DNA of 14,238 nucleotides from an uncultured Saprospiraceae bacterium (GTDB lineage: Bacteria > Bacteroidota > Bacteroidia > Chitinophagales > Saprospiraceae), in NCBI GenBank assembly GCA_937973565.1, contig CALJKQ010000197.1, positions 1 to 14,238 on the forward strand, in the 5' to 3' direction. Position numbers and translations under genes: made by a program. Positions 6,907 to 14,238 of this stretch are shown one piece after another. Position 1 is the first letter of the stretch, and each line of letters starts with the position of its first letter. Below the pieces are notes generated by a model. That model saw only the letters and a list, made by a program, of their open reading frames with translations. It had not been told where the DNA came from and did no database searches.

Positions 6907-7434
6907 ATGAAGAAAGGAGATAAGGCCTTAATGATAGATGAGCTGAAGGAAAAATTTGCTAACAACCCATTTTTTTATATCACTGACTCATCTGCACTTA
7001 CTGTTGAGGCCATCAATAAATTCAGAAGAATTTGTTTTGAAAAAGGCATCGAAGTACATGTGGTAAAAAATACCCTCGCCAAAAAGGCCATGGAGCCTAA
7101 TGCTGAGGAAAAGAACTATGTAGCCATCTACGATGCGCTGCACGGACCTACAACCCTGTTGTTCTGTGAAACAGCCAACTTGCCGGCAAAAGTCATCAAA
7201 GAATTCAGAAAGACCAATGCTAAGCCTACGTTGAAAGCTGCTTACATCGATAGCGGTGTATTTATCGGAGACGACCAACTCGATGCACTGGCTTCACTCA
7301 AGTCCAAAAACGAACTCATTGGCGAGATCGTTGGCTTGTTGCAGTCACCTGCTAAGAATGTTATTTCTGCCCTTAAATCAGGTGGAAATACCATTGCCGG
7401 GCTGGTTAAAGCCCTCGAAGAAAGGGCAAACTAA
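6907..7434 (+). CDS. rplJ: 50S ribosomal protein L10
   Basis: Anchors L7/L12 dimers to 23S rRNA. It is 175 aa. The N-terminal RNA-binding domain contains YITDSSALTVEAINKFRR and the conserved VVKNTLAKKAM; the C-terminal helix for L7/L12 docking is at about 150-173 (ISALKSGGNTIAGLVKALEE). It lies only 20 nt after rplA, so the long rplJ leader that mediates L10 autoregulation in E. coli has no room here; any control would act further upstream. Confidence 0.97.
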   Translation: MKKGDKALMIDELKEKFANNPFFYITDSSALTVEAINKFRRICFEKGIEVHVVKNTLAKKAMEPNAEEKNYVAIYDALHGPTTLLFCETANLPAKVIKEFRKTNAKPTLKAAYIDSGVFIGDDQLDALASLKSKNELIGEIVGLLQSPAKNVISALKSGGNTIAGLVKALEERAN

Positions 7435-7500
7435 TTTTGGCTTCCAAGACAACGCCATAATAATTAATTCATTATTGTTAAAAATTTAAAACTCAAAAAA

Positions 7501-7881
7501 ATGGCTGATTTAAAAGCATTTGCAGAGCAACTGGTAAACTTATCAGTAAAAGAAGTTAACGAACTTGCTCAAATTTTGAAAGACGAATACGGTATCGAGC
7601 CGGCTGCTGCTGCTGTAGCAATTGCTGCTCCTGCTGCAGGTGGTGGTGGAGACGCTGCTCCTGCTGAAAAAACTGAATTCGACGTAGTATTGGCTTCAGG
7701 TGGAGCTAACAAACTTGCGGTTGTTAAAGAGGTGAAGAACTTGTTGAACCTTGGCTTGAAAGAAGCAAAAGACATGGTTGACGGAGCTCCATCTACTTTG
7801 AAGACCGGTGTACCTAAGGCTGAAGCAGAACAAATCAAAACTGTTCTTACAGAAGCAGGTGCAACTGTAGAATTGAAGTAA
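7501..7881 (+). CDS. rplL: 50S ribosomal protein L7/L12
   Basis: Stalk protein that recruits translation factors to the ribosome. It is 126 aa. N-terminal dimerisation domain (about 1-33), an Ala/Gly/Pro-rich flexible hinge (about 34-57, containing AAAAVAIAAPAAGGGGDAAP), and the factor-binding C-terminal domain from TEFDVVL to the end with KLAVVKEVKNLLNLGLKEAK. 66 nt downstream of rplJ in an A/T-rich gap; followed by the structured rpoB leader. Confidence 0.98.
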   Translation: MADLKAFAEQLVNLSVKEVNELAQILKDEYGIEPAAAAVAIAAPAAGGGGDAAPAEKTEFDVVLASGGANKLAVVKEVKNLLNLGLKEAKDMVDGAPSTLKTGVPKAEAEQIKTVLTEAGATVELK

Positions 7882-7892
7882 TTCTGTATGAG

Positions 7893-7911
7893 AGACTTAG
7901 TCTCTAAGTCT
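7893..7911 (+). other. Hairpin 1 of rplL-rpoB leader
   Basis: AGACTTAG (7893-7900) and CTAAGTCT (7904-7911) form a perfect 8-bp stem with a TCT loop, starting 12 nt after the rplL stop. No T-run follows (TACAAATAA), so full termination is unlikely. It could protect the rplL mRNA 3' end after processing. Confidence 0.6.
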
Positions 7912-7924
7912 TACAAATAAATGG

Positions 7925-7961
7925 AACGGCTTGGTCCCCTCAACAGGGGACTAAGCCCGTT
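7925..7961 (+). promoter_or_regulatory. Hairpin 2 of rplL-rpoB leader (strong, attenuator or processing site)
   Basis: A core stem GGCTTGGTCCCCT (7928-7940) pairs with AGGGGACTAAGCC (7945-7957) with one G:U across a CAAC loop. Allowing one bulged C, the stem extends to AACG/CGTT at 7925-7961, about 17 bp. It is the strongest structure in the window and lacks a following T-run. In E. coli the same gap holds an attenuator and an RNase III cleavage site that lower rpoBC relative to ribosomal protein expression; a similar role here is inferred from position. Confidence 0.7.
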
Positions 7962-7969
7962 GCCGTTTA

Positions 7970-7977
7970 TACTTTTG
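7970..7977 (+). promoter_or_regulatory. Possible internal rpoBC promoter (-7 element only)
   Basis: TACTTTTG matches TAnnTTTG exactly, 58 nt before the rpoB ATG, in an otherwise GC-richer leader. No TTTG-like -33 element lies 17-23 nt upstream; that position is occupied by the 3' arm of the strong hairpin. It may be chance. Confidence 0.3.
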
Positions 7978-7990
7978 TGGAAAATTCAGA

Positions 7991-8011
7991 ACATCGGCCA
8001 CTTTCCGGTGT
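7991..8011 (+). other. Hairpin 3 of rplL-rpoB leader
   Basis: ACATCGG (7991-7997) pairs with CCGGTGT (8005-8011), one G:U pair, 7-nt loop. It lies 23 nt before the rpoB start codon, close enough to affect ribosome access, although no mechanism is shown. Confidence 0.45.
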
Positions 8012-8034
8012 TTCAATCAAATAAAGATTTTAGG

Positions 8035-11000
8035 ATGGCATCAACAATCAACGGAACAAAAGAAAGAGTTAACTTCGGTAAAATTAAACTGCCGTCGTAC
8101 TATCCTGACCTTCTGGAGATCCAGCTCAAATCCTTTCAGGAGTTTTTCCAATTGGAAACGACCCCTGAAAACAGGAACAGCGAAGGTCTTTACAGGGTAT
8201 TTCAGGAAAATTTCCCCATTACAGACACCCGAAATATTTTCGTTCTCGAATTTTTGGACTACTTCATAGATCCACCACGCTATACCATTGACGAATGCGT
8301 GCAGAGAGGTCTTACCTACAGTGTTCCCCTGAAAGCGAAATTGCGTCTTTCTTGTAATGACGAAGAACACGTAGACTTCCAAACCATCGTTCAGGACGTA
8401 TTCCTTGGCAACATTCCTTATATGACGCCCAAAGGAACTTTCGTAATCAACGGTGCAGAAAGGGTAGTGGTTTCTCAGCTCCACCGCTCTCCGGGTGTAT
8501 TTTTCAGCCAGACCTTCCACCCCAATGGTACAGCCATCTACTCTGCCAGGGTGATCCCTTTCAAAGGAGCCTGGATGGAATTCGCTACCGATATCAACTC
8601 GGTAATGTACGCCTACATCGACAGAAAGAAAAAATTCCCGGTTACAACCCTGCTCAGAGCCATTGGGTTTGACTCGGATAAAGACATACTCAACATCTTC
8701 GACCTAGCCGAAGAAATTAAGGTTACCGAAAAATCACTCAAAAAAGCCATCGGTCGTAAACTGGCCGCAAGGGTGCTCCGCAAGTGGATAGAAGACTTCG
8801 TGGATGAAGATACAGGTGAAGTGGTAACCATCGAGCGTAACGAAATCATCCTCGAAAGGGATGTGGTGCTCGACGAAGAAAACATCAACCTCATCAGCGA
8901 TATCGATGCAGATACCATCATCCTGCAAAAAGAAGACCTCGATGTGGATTACAGCATTATCTACAATACCCTGCAGAAGGATCCTTCGAGCTCGGAAGTG
9001 GAAGCGGTAACACAGATCTATCGCCAGTTGAGAGGTACCGACCCCCCCGATGAAGAAACCGCCAGAGGTATCATCGACAAGTTGTTCTTCTCTGATAAGA
9101 GGTACAACCTGGGTGAAGTGGGCCGTTATAAAATCAACAAGAAACTGAAACTGGATATCGATATGGAAACCCTGGTTTTGACCAAGGAAGACATCATATC
9201 CATCGTTAAATTCCTGGTAGCCCTGGTCAACCAAAAAGCAGAACTCGACGACATCGATCACCTGAGCAATCGTAGGGTGAGAACCGTAGGAGAGCAACTC
9301 TACGCCCAGTTTGGTGTAGGTTTGGCGAGAATGGCCAGAACCATCAGGGAGAGAATGAACGTAAGGGACAACGAAGTCTTTACACCGGTCGATTTGATAA
9401 ACGCGAGGACATTATCTTCGGTTATCAACTCATTCTTCGGTACCAGCCAGTTGTCACAGTTCCTCGACCAGACCAACCCGCTTTCAGAAATCACCCACAA
9501 AAGGAGGATTTCAGCGCTCGGTCCCGGAGGTCTTTCGAGAGAAAGAGCCGGCTTCGAGGTCAGGGACGTTCACTACTCACACTACGGTCGTCTGTGTACG
9601 ATTGAGACTCCGGAAGGACCCAACATCGGTTTGATTTCTACCCTTTGCGTTCACGCCAAGGTCAATAAAATGGGCTTCCTTGAGACTCCTTACCGCAAAG
9701 TAAACAGCGGTATCGTGAGCCTCAGCGCCGAAGCCGAATACCTTTCTGCCGAAAGTGAAGACCACATGAAAATCGCACAGGCCAATGCTGCTGTTAGCGA
9801 AAAAGGTGCCTTCATCGAAGACAAGATCAAGGGTAGGGAACAAGGGGAATTCCCCATCTTTACTCCGGAAGAAGTGGATTACATCGATATCGCCCCCAAC
9901 CAGATTGTGGGTGTGTCAGCATCCCTGATCCCCTTCCTCGAAAACGACGATGCCAACCGTGCCCTCATGGGTTCTAACATGCAACGTCAGGCCGTTCCAT
10001 TGATTCGTCCGAAAGCCCCTATCGTGGGTACCGGTATCGAAGCCAAGGTAGCTGCCGACAGTAACATGTTGATCAATGCAGAAGGCGATGGTACCGTAGA
10101 ATATGTAGACTCAACCAAAATCATCATCAAATACGACAGAACCGATGCTGAAAGGCTGGTTTCTTTTGAAGATGACGCGGTTACTTATAGCCTTACCAAG
10201 TTTACCAGAACCAACCAGGGCACTTGTATCAACCTTAAGCCTATTGTTAGAAAAGGCCAAAGGGTGAAAAAAGGTTCTTTGCTTTGCGAAGGATACGCCA
10301 CTGAAAACGGAGAACTGGCACTGGGACAAAACCTCAAAGTGGCCTTCATGCCATGGAAAGGGTACAACTTCGAGGATGCCATCGTATTGTCGGAAAGGGT
10401 AGTAAAAGAAGATATCTTTACTTCCATCCACATCGAGAGCTTCGAATTGGATATCCGCGACACCAAGTTGGGTGAAGAGGAACTTACCTGCGATATTCCA
10501 AACGTGAGCGAAGAAGCTACCAAAGACCTCGATGAAAATGGTATCATCCGTTTGGGAGCGTGGGTTTCTGAGGGCGACATCCTCATTGGTAAGATCACAC
10601 CTAAAGGTGAAACCGATCCTACACCGGAAGAAAAGCTGTTGCGTGCCATCTTTGGCGACAAGGCGGGTGATGTGAAAGATGCATCTTTGAAAACACCTCC
10701 TTCTATCCAGGGTGTTGTAATCGACAAACAATTGTTTGCCAGAGCAAAGAAGGACAAGTTCCAGAAAGTTCAGGAGAAAGAATTGTTGACCAAACTCGAT
10801 GACGATCACGCAGTAGAAGTTAACAAACTGAAAACCCTCCTGATCGACAAGCTGATGACCCTGCTCGGATCAAAAGTTTCAGAAGGTGTATTCAGCATTT
10901 ACAAAGAAGAATTGATTTCAAAGGGTACCAAGTTTTCACCCAAGGTGCTTAAGGAAATCGACTACACAACTGTCGATTATTCCAACTGGACCAAAGAAAA

Positions 11001-11847
11001 GGAAACCAACGAGATGGTAGCGAGGTTGTTGCACAACTTCAACATCAAACTCAACGGTGAATTGGGTAGGTACAAGAGAGAGAAATACAACATCTCTATC
11101 GGAGATGAATTACCTGCAGGTGTATTGAAACTGGCCAAGGTTTACCTCGCTAAAAAACGCAAGTTGAAAGTGGGTGATAAATTGGCGGGAAGACACGGTA
11201 ACAAAGGGATCGTATCCAGAATCGTAAGGGAAGAAGACATGCCTTTCCTCGAAGATGGTACACCGGTTGACATTGTGTTGAACCCACTTGGGGTACCTTC
11301 GAGGATGAACTTGGGTCAGATCTTCGAAACCGTTTTGGGTTGGGCCGGTAAAAACCTCGGTTTGAGGTTTGCAACGCCAATCTTCGACGGAGCCAGCATC
11401 CACGAAATCGATGAGTATGTGCAGAAAGCAGAGCTTCCATCATTGGGTCAGACTTTCCTTTACGATGGTGAAACGGGCGATCGTTTCCACCAGCAGGCAA
11501 CGGTAGGGGTGATCTACATGCTGAAGCTGTCGCACATGGTTGACGACAAGATGCACGCACGTTCGATCGGTCCTTATTCACTCATTACACAACAGCCATT
11601 GGGAGGTAAAGCCCAGTTTGGTGGTCAGCGTTTTGGTGAGATGGAGGTTTGGGCATTGGAAGCCTTCGGTGCATCCAACATCCTGAGAGAATTGCTTACC
11701 ATCAAGTCGGATGACATCATCGGTCGTGCAAAAGCATACGAGGCCATTGTCAAGGGTGAGAACTTACCTGAGCCTAATATTCCTGAATCATTCAACGTAT
11801 TGGTTCACGAATTGAGAGGTTTGGCACTCGATATTAAATTTGAATAA
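8035..11847 (+). CDS. rpoB: DNA-directed RNA polymerase subunit beta
   Basis: Catalytic beta subunit of RNA polymerase, complete at 1270 aa, normal for Bacteroidota. I chose the ATG at 8035 (MASTINGTKERVNFGK); the open frame reaches back to 7921, but those 38 codons encode the leader hairpins and no family sequence. Seen: SQLHRSPGVFF in the N-terminal half; the rifampicin region GTSQLSQFLDQTNPLSEITH with D478, H488 and S493 (E. coli D516, H526, S531) all wild type; YSHYGRLCTIETPEGPNIGL; GDKLAGRHGNKGIVSRI near residue 1047; and the clamp-connecting C-terminus SFNVLVHELRGLALDI. It has no large frameshift or gap. Followed 21 nt later by rpoC. Confidence 0.99.
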   Translation: MASTINGTKERVNFGKIKLPSYYPDLLEIQLKSFQEFFQLETTPENRNSEGLYRVFQENFPITDTRNIFVLEFLDYFIDPPRYTIDECVQRGLTYSVPLKAKLRLSCNDEEHVDFQTIVQDVFLGNIPYMTPKGTFVINGAERVVVSQLHRSPGVFFSQTFHPNGTAIYSARVIPFKGAWMEFATDINSVMYAYIDRKKKFPVTTLLRAIGFDSDKDILNIFDLAEEIKVTEKSLKKAIGRKLAARVLRKWIEDFVDEDTGEVVTIERNEIILERDVVLDEENINLISDIDADTIILQKEDLDVDYSIIYNTLQKDPSSSEVEAVTQIYRQLRGTDPPDEETARGIIDKLFFSDKRYNLGEVGRYKINKKLKLDIDMETLVLTKEDIISIVKFLVALVNQKAELDDIDHLSNRRVRTVGEQLYAQFGVGLARMARTIRERMNVRDNEVFTPVDLINARTLSSVINSFFGTSQLSQFLDQTNPLSEITHKRRISALGPGGLSRERAGFEVRDVHYSHYGRLCTIETPEGPNIGLISTLCVHAKVNKMGFLETPYRKVNSGIVSLSAEAEYLSAESEDHMKIAQANAAVSEKGAFIEDKIKGREQGEFPIFTPEEVDYIDIAPNQIVGVSASLIPFLENDDANRALMGSNMQRQAVPLIRPKAPIVGTGIEAKVAADSNMLINAEGDGTVEYVDSTKIIIKYDRTDAERLVSFEDDAVTYSLTKFTRTNQGTCINLKPIVRKGQRVKKGSLLCEGYATENGELALGQNLKVAFMPWKGYNFEDAIVLSERVVKEDIFTSIHIESFELDIRDTKLGEEELTCDIPNVSEEATKDLDENGIIRLGAWVSEGDILIGKITPKGETDPTPEEKLLRAIFGDKAGDVKDASLKTPPSIQGVVIDKQLFARAKKDKFQKVQEKELLTKLDDDHAVEVNKLKTLLIDKLMTLLGSKVSEGVFSIYKEELISKGTKFSPKVLKEIDYTTVDYSNWTKEKETNEMVARLLHNFNIKLNGELGRYKREKYNISIGDELPAGVLKLAKVYLAKKRKLKVGDKLAGRHGNKGIVSRIVREEDMPFLEDGTPVDIVLNPLGVPSRMNLGQIFETVLGWAGKNLGLRFATPIFDGASIHEIDEYVQKAELPSLGQTFLYDGETGDRFHQQATVGVIYMLKLSHMVDDKMHARSIGPYSLITQQPLGGKAQFGGQRFGEMEVWALEAFGASNILRELLTIKSDDIIGRAKAYEAIVKGENLPEPNIPESFNVLVHELRGLALDIKFE

Positions 11848-11868
11848 TCTAAAAAAACATACCTGCAA

Positions 11869-13644
11869 ATGGCATTAAAAAAAGTTGCAAAAGTTGGTAA
11901 AGCTTTCGATTCCATTACCATCAGCCTCTCTTCTCCGGATGAAATTCTGGAGCGTTCAAGAGGTGAGGTACTGAAGCCGGAAACGATCAACTACAGGTCA
12001 TACAAACCGGAAAGAGACGGTCTTTTTTGCGAGCGTATCTTCGGCCCGGTTAAAGATTACGAGTGCTACTGCGGCAAGTACAAGAGGATCCGATACAAAG
12101 GCATCGTGTGCGACCGTTGTGGTGTGGAAGTAACAGAGAAAAAAGTAAGAAGGGAGCGCATGGGACACATCAAATTGGTGGTTCCTGTGGTGCACATCTG
12201 GTTCTTCAAGTCACTTCCCAACAAGATCGGTTACCTGTTGGGTATGTCGTCTAAAAACCTGGAATCCATCATCTACTACGAAAAGTTTGTAGTGATCCAG
12301 ACCGGTATCAAAGATGGCGAGGTCAAAAAAATGGACCTGCTTTCAGAAGAAGATTACCTGGCCATTGTGGATTCTTTGCCAAAAGACAACCACATGCTCG
12401 AAGACAGCGATCCCAACAAATTCATCGCCAAAATGGGTGCAGAAGCCATCTTCGACCTGTTGATGCGATTGGATTTGGCCAACCTGTCTTACGACCTCAG
12501 ACACCAGGCTTCTGTAGAGACTTCACAGCAGAGAAAGTCTGAAGCACTAAAAAGATTGAGAGTAGTAGAAGCCTTTAAAGAAGGTTTCGAAAGAAATACC
12601 AACCGTCCGGAATGGACCATCATCCAGTACCTGCCGGTAATACCACCGGAATTGAGACCGTTGGTGCCATTGGATGGCGGTAGATTTGCCAGCTCCGACC
12701 TCAACGACCTTTACAGAAGGGTGATCATCCGTAACAACCGTTTGAAGAGGTTGTTGGAAATCAAAGCTCCTGAAGTAATCCTCCGAAACGAAAAGAGGAT
12801 GTTGCAGGAAGCGGTAGACTCACTGTTCGACAACTCCCGTAAATCCAATGCCGTTAAAGCAGAAGGAGGAAGGGCTCTGAAGTCACTCAGCGATATCCTG
12901 AAAGGAAAGCAGGGACGTTTCCGTCAGAACCTTTTGGGTAAGAGGGTTGACTACTCTGGCCGTTCGGTCATCGTGGTAGGACCTACACTTCAACTGCACG
13001 AGTGCGGTATTCCTAAGGGTATGGCAGCCGAGTTGTTTAAGCCATTTATCATTCGTAAGCTCATCGAAAGAGGTGTGGTGAAAACGGTAAAATCGGCTAA
13101 AAAATTAGTAGACAAAAAGGATCCCATCATTTGGGAAATCCTCGAAAATATTCTGAAAGGACACCCGGTATTGCTCAACAGAGCTCCGACCCTTCACAGA
13201 CTCTCCATCCAGGCATTCCAGCCAAGGTTGGTTGAAGGAAAAGCCATCCAGCTTCACCCGCTCGTGTGCGGTGCCTTCAACGCCGACTTTGACGGTGACC
13301 AGATGGCCGTTCACGTGCCTTTGAGTCACGCTGCCATTCTGGAAGCACAAGTGTTGATGTTGTCATCACACAACATGCTCAACCCACAGGACGGTTCGCC
13401 GATCACCCTGCCTTCACAGGACATGGTACTTGGTCTGTACTACCTGACCAAAGAGCGCAAATCCATCCCGGAAAATCCGGTAAAAGGCGAAGGCAGCCGT
13501 TTCTATTCGCCGGAAGAAGTGACCATCGCCTACAACGAAGGCCGCTTCGGCAAGACGCTTTTCACCGAGCGGGACGATCCCGAGGACGGCAAGGTCCAGG
13601 TCCATGCGGGTGATGCCTCCGACGTCGTGGGTTCGCCAGCGTAA
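11869..13644 (+). CDS. rpoC: DNA-directed RNA polymerase subunit beta', N-terminal ~559 residues, 3' end replaced by foreign sequence
   Basis: Largest RNA polymerase subunit. The N-terminal zinc-binding module has C66, C68, C81 and C84 (CYCG...CDRC). The active-site motif NADFDGDQMAVH starts at residue 471, with Mg2+-binding D473, D475 and D477. Normal RpoC sequence continues to about YNEGR (residues 555-559), then changes to an unrelated tail (FGKTLFTERDDPEDG...) and stops at 13642-13644. A Bacteroidota RpoC should have roughly 1400 residues, so the trigger loop, bridge-helix end and jaw are missing. An essential gene cannot end here; the tail is the antisense of a GC-rich enzyme gene, so the break is almost certainly a contig join. 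True homology ends between about 13545 and 13590. Confidence 0.93.
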   Translation: MALKKVAKVGKAFDSITISLSSPDEILERSRGEVLKPETINYRSYKPERDGLFCERIFGPVKDYECYCGKYKRIRYKGIVCDRCGVEVTEKKVRRERMGHIKLVVPVVHIWFFKSLPNKIGYLLGMSSKNLESIIYYEKFVVIQTGIKDGEVKKMDLLSEEDYLAIVDSLPKDNHMLEDSDPNKFIAKMGAEAIFDLLMRLDLANLSYDLRHQASVETSQQRKSEALKRLRVVEAFKEGFERNTNRPEWTIIQYLPVIPPELRPLVPLDGGRFASSDLNDLYRRVIIRNNRLKRLLEIKAPEVILRNEKRMLQEAVDSLFDNSRKSNAVKAEGGRALKSLSDILKGKQGRFRQNLLGKRVDYSGRSVIVVGPTLQLHECGIPKGMAAELFKPFIIRKLIERGVVKTVKSAKKLVDKKDPIIWEILENILKGHPVLLNRAPTLHRLSIQAFQPRLVEGKAIQLHPLVCGAFNADFDGDQMAVHVPLSHAAILEAQVLMLSSHNMLNPQDGSPITLPSQDMVLGLYYLTKERKSIPENPVKGEGSRFYSPEEVTIAYNEGRFGKTLFTERDDPEDGKVQVHAGDASDVVGSPA

Positions 13645-13755
13645 GCTGCATTGGCGGTGGCTCAGGCGCAATTCGGGGTGGTGATCGTGGGCTTGGGCGA
13701 TGAAGGCGACCGCGTTCACGAACGCCATGTTGGCGGCGAAGTCCGGGCGCGTCAG
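13588..13755 (-). pseudogene. Pterin-4a-carbinolamine dehydratase, C-terminal fragment
   Basis: This enzyme dehydrates 4a-hydroxytetrahydrobiopterin to recycle the pterin cofactor of aromatic amino acid hydroxylases. Reading down the minus strand: PDFAANMAFVNAVAFIAQ, then AHDHHPEL with the catalytic HHP (codons at 13675-13683), then RQCSLRWRTHDVGGITRMDL ending in DLA (13588-13593). The HHP and THD-GG-T motifs and their spacing are diagnostic of the family; both active-site histidines of HHP and the histidine of THD are present. The usual N-terminal ~35 residues (with the conserved W and the F-x-F before PDF) are not recognisable in any minus frame. The C-terminus runs straight into antisense rpoC. 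Fragment bounded by breakpoints rather than a decayed gene. Confidence 0.8.
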
Positions 13756-13879
13756 CCCCGCGACGCTCGGCGTGACCGAGGGCGCGGGGCTGGGCTGATG
13801 GGCGATCGAGAGGCCCGCCATGAAATCCATCACAGGCGGCATCCGCGACCGCACCATATCTCCGCGCGTGTTTAGCTCT
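13756..13879. other. Unassigned GC-rich stretch between the dehydratase and TreY fragments
   Basis: The minus frame is open throughout (GDMVRSRMPPVMDFMAG...APSVTPSVAG) but resembles neither the missing N-terminus of the dehydratase nor the missing C-terminus of TreY. The plus strand has an ATG at 13820 (MKSITGGIRDRTISPRV) that also matches nothing I know. It may be a third source fragment or intergenic DNA. Confidence 0.4.
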
Positions 13880-14238
13880 TCGAGCTCGCGCAGCGCCTTG
13901 GTCAGGTAGGCGTCCAATCGCTCGGGGGTGATGCGTCCGACACCGGCCAGGGTCTGCCACACCAGGTGCGCGGTGGCCAGGTCGACGCCGTGCGCGTCGG
14001 CGGCCGCGACGGCCAGGGCCGACAGGCGCGTCCAGGCGTCGGCGTCGCCGGCCAGCGCGAGCAGCCGGGCGCGGACGTCCTCGCTGCGCTTGGTGTCGTG
14101 GGTGGACAGCGTCGTCATGCCCAACGGCCAGCGGTCGGCCTGGTGCGCGGACCAGGCGTGCAGCGCCTCCACCCCGGGGTGCTCGCCGTGAGCCGGGTCG
14201 CCGCCCACCTCGTTCAGCGCGACCAGCCGGTGCCAGCG
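13880..14238 (-). pseudogene. treY: Maltooligosyl trehalose synthase, internal fragment
   Basis: TreY (GH13 family) converts the reducing-end glucose of maltooligosaccharides to a trehalosyl unit; TreZ then releases trehalose. The frame is open from the window edge. Visible: RWHRLVALNEVGGDP, then PLGMTTLSTHDTKRSEDVRA (about 14070-14125), the family signature, whose THD aspartate is the conserved GH13 region-IV acid. LVWQTLAGVG and RLDAYLTKALREL follow. The next expected family sequence (of the type HTSW-x-P-x-x-x-Y) is absent and the frame turns into unrelated sequence at about 13880, so roughly the last hundred or more residues are missing. GC about 73% and the wording of the motifs suggest an actinobacterium. 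Truncated at both ends, the left one by the window. Confidence 0.85.

Larger units (their letters stand above)
13546..14238. other. GC-rich foreign segment (probable assembly chimera)
   Basis: Base composition jumps: counted 60-base lines give 73% GC at 13921-13980 and 80% at 13741-13800, against 37% at 10861-10920 inside rpoB. Gene content (pterin dehydratase and trehalose synthase pieces on the minus strand) has no link to the polymerase operon and interrupts an essential gene. No integrase, insertion sequence, terminal repeat or target duplication is visible at the join. I read this as mis-joined DNA from a high-GC organism, not as horizontal transfer. Confidence 0.85.

Noticed and set aside
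7921..8034. Extended N-terminus for rpoB starting at 7921
   Set aside because: The extra 38 codons encode hairpin sequence and match no RpoB N-terminus; the ATG at 8035 gives the expected MAST...ERVNFGKIKLPSYYPD.
10111..10809. 232-aa minus-strand frame inside rpoB
   Set aside because: Antisense shadow of a highly conserved gene; Phe/Val-rich with no recognisable domain.
13651..13875. 74-aa plus-strand Arg-rich frame
   Set aside because: Antisense of the dehydratase fragment; high Arg content is typical of GC-rich shadow frames.
13414..14208. A novel TreY-pterin dehydratase fusion protein
   Set aside because: Both domains are incomplete at their shared border, and the C-terminal ~60 residues of the frame are antisense rpoC. 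The frame is a product of joining, not a gene.
13546..14238. Horizontal gene transfer or mobile island inserted in rpoC
   Set aside because: No transposase, integrase, terminal inverted repeat or duplication at the join, and the target is an essential gene. Mis-assembly explains the data better.

Overview
The first ~13.5 kb reads as one continuous stretch of a Bacteroidota (Bacteroidetes) chromosome. Evidence for this is the TTTG/TAnnTTTG-type promoter, A-rich upstream regions without Shine-Dalgarno sequences, and Bacteroidota-like EF-Tu, RpoB and RpoC proteins. The last ~0.7 kb is different: GC-rich, unrelated in gene content and not fitting the upstream genome. The window is best read as a chimeric contig, probably metagenomic, whose right end is not part of the same locus.

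Layout. 1-2557: three tightly coupled genes (4-nt ATGA overlaps) for a YbhFSR-like ABC-2 exporter: the C-terminal part of the ATPase and two related permeases. 2558-2955: non-coding, with a weak terminator candidate and then a good Bacteroidota promoter. 2956-3354: four tRNA genes, Thr(UGU)-Tyr(GUA)-Gly(UCC)-Thr(GGU). 3408-4604: tuf (EF-Tu), followed by a strong intrinsic terminator. 4758-7881: tRNA-Trp, secE, nusG, rplK, rplA, rplJ, rplL. 7882-8034: a leader with three consecutive hairpins. 8035-11847: rpoB, complete. 11869-~13545: rpoC, cut off after about 559 residues.

From about 13545-13590 to 14238 the minus strand holds a GC-rich reading frame. It carries the C-terminal half of a pterin-4a-carbinolamine dehydratase, an unassignable stretch, and an internal fragment of an actinobacterial-type maltooligosyl trehalose synthase (TreY). 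Both enzymes lack the parts they should have where they meet, so at least one further breakpoint is likely.

The core block is the classical translation/transcription locus. EF-Tu and the tRNAs feed elongation; SecE belongs to the Sec translocon; NusG couples RNA polymerase to ribosomes or termination factors; L11, L1, L10 and L7/L12 build the L1 and L7/L12 stalks; RpoB and RpoC form the polymerase active centre. The order thrU-tyrU-glyT-thrT-tuf-secE-nusG-rplKAJL-rpoBC matches Escherichia coli, with tRNA-Trp inserted between tuf and secE. I found no previously undescribed system. The points most worth checking are the right-end chimera and the structured rplL-rpoB leader.
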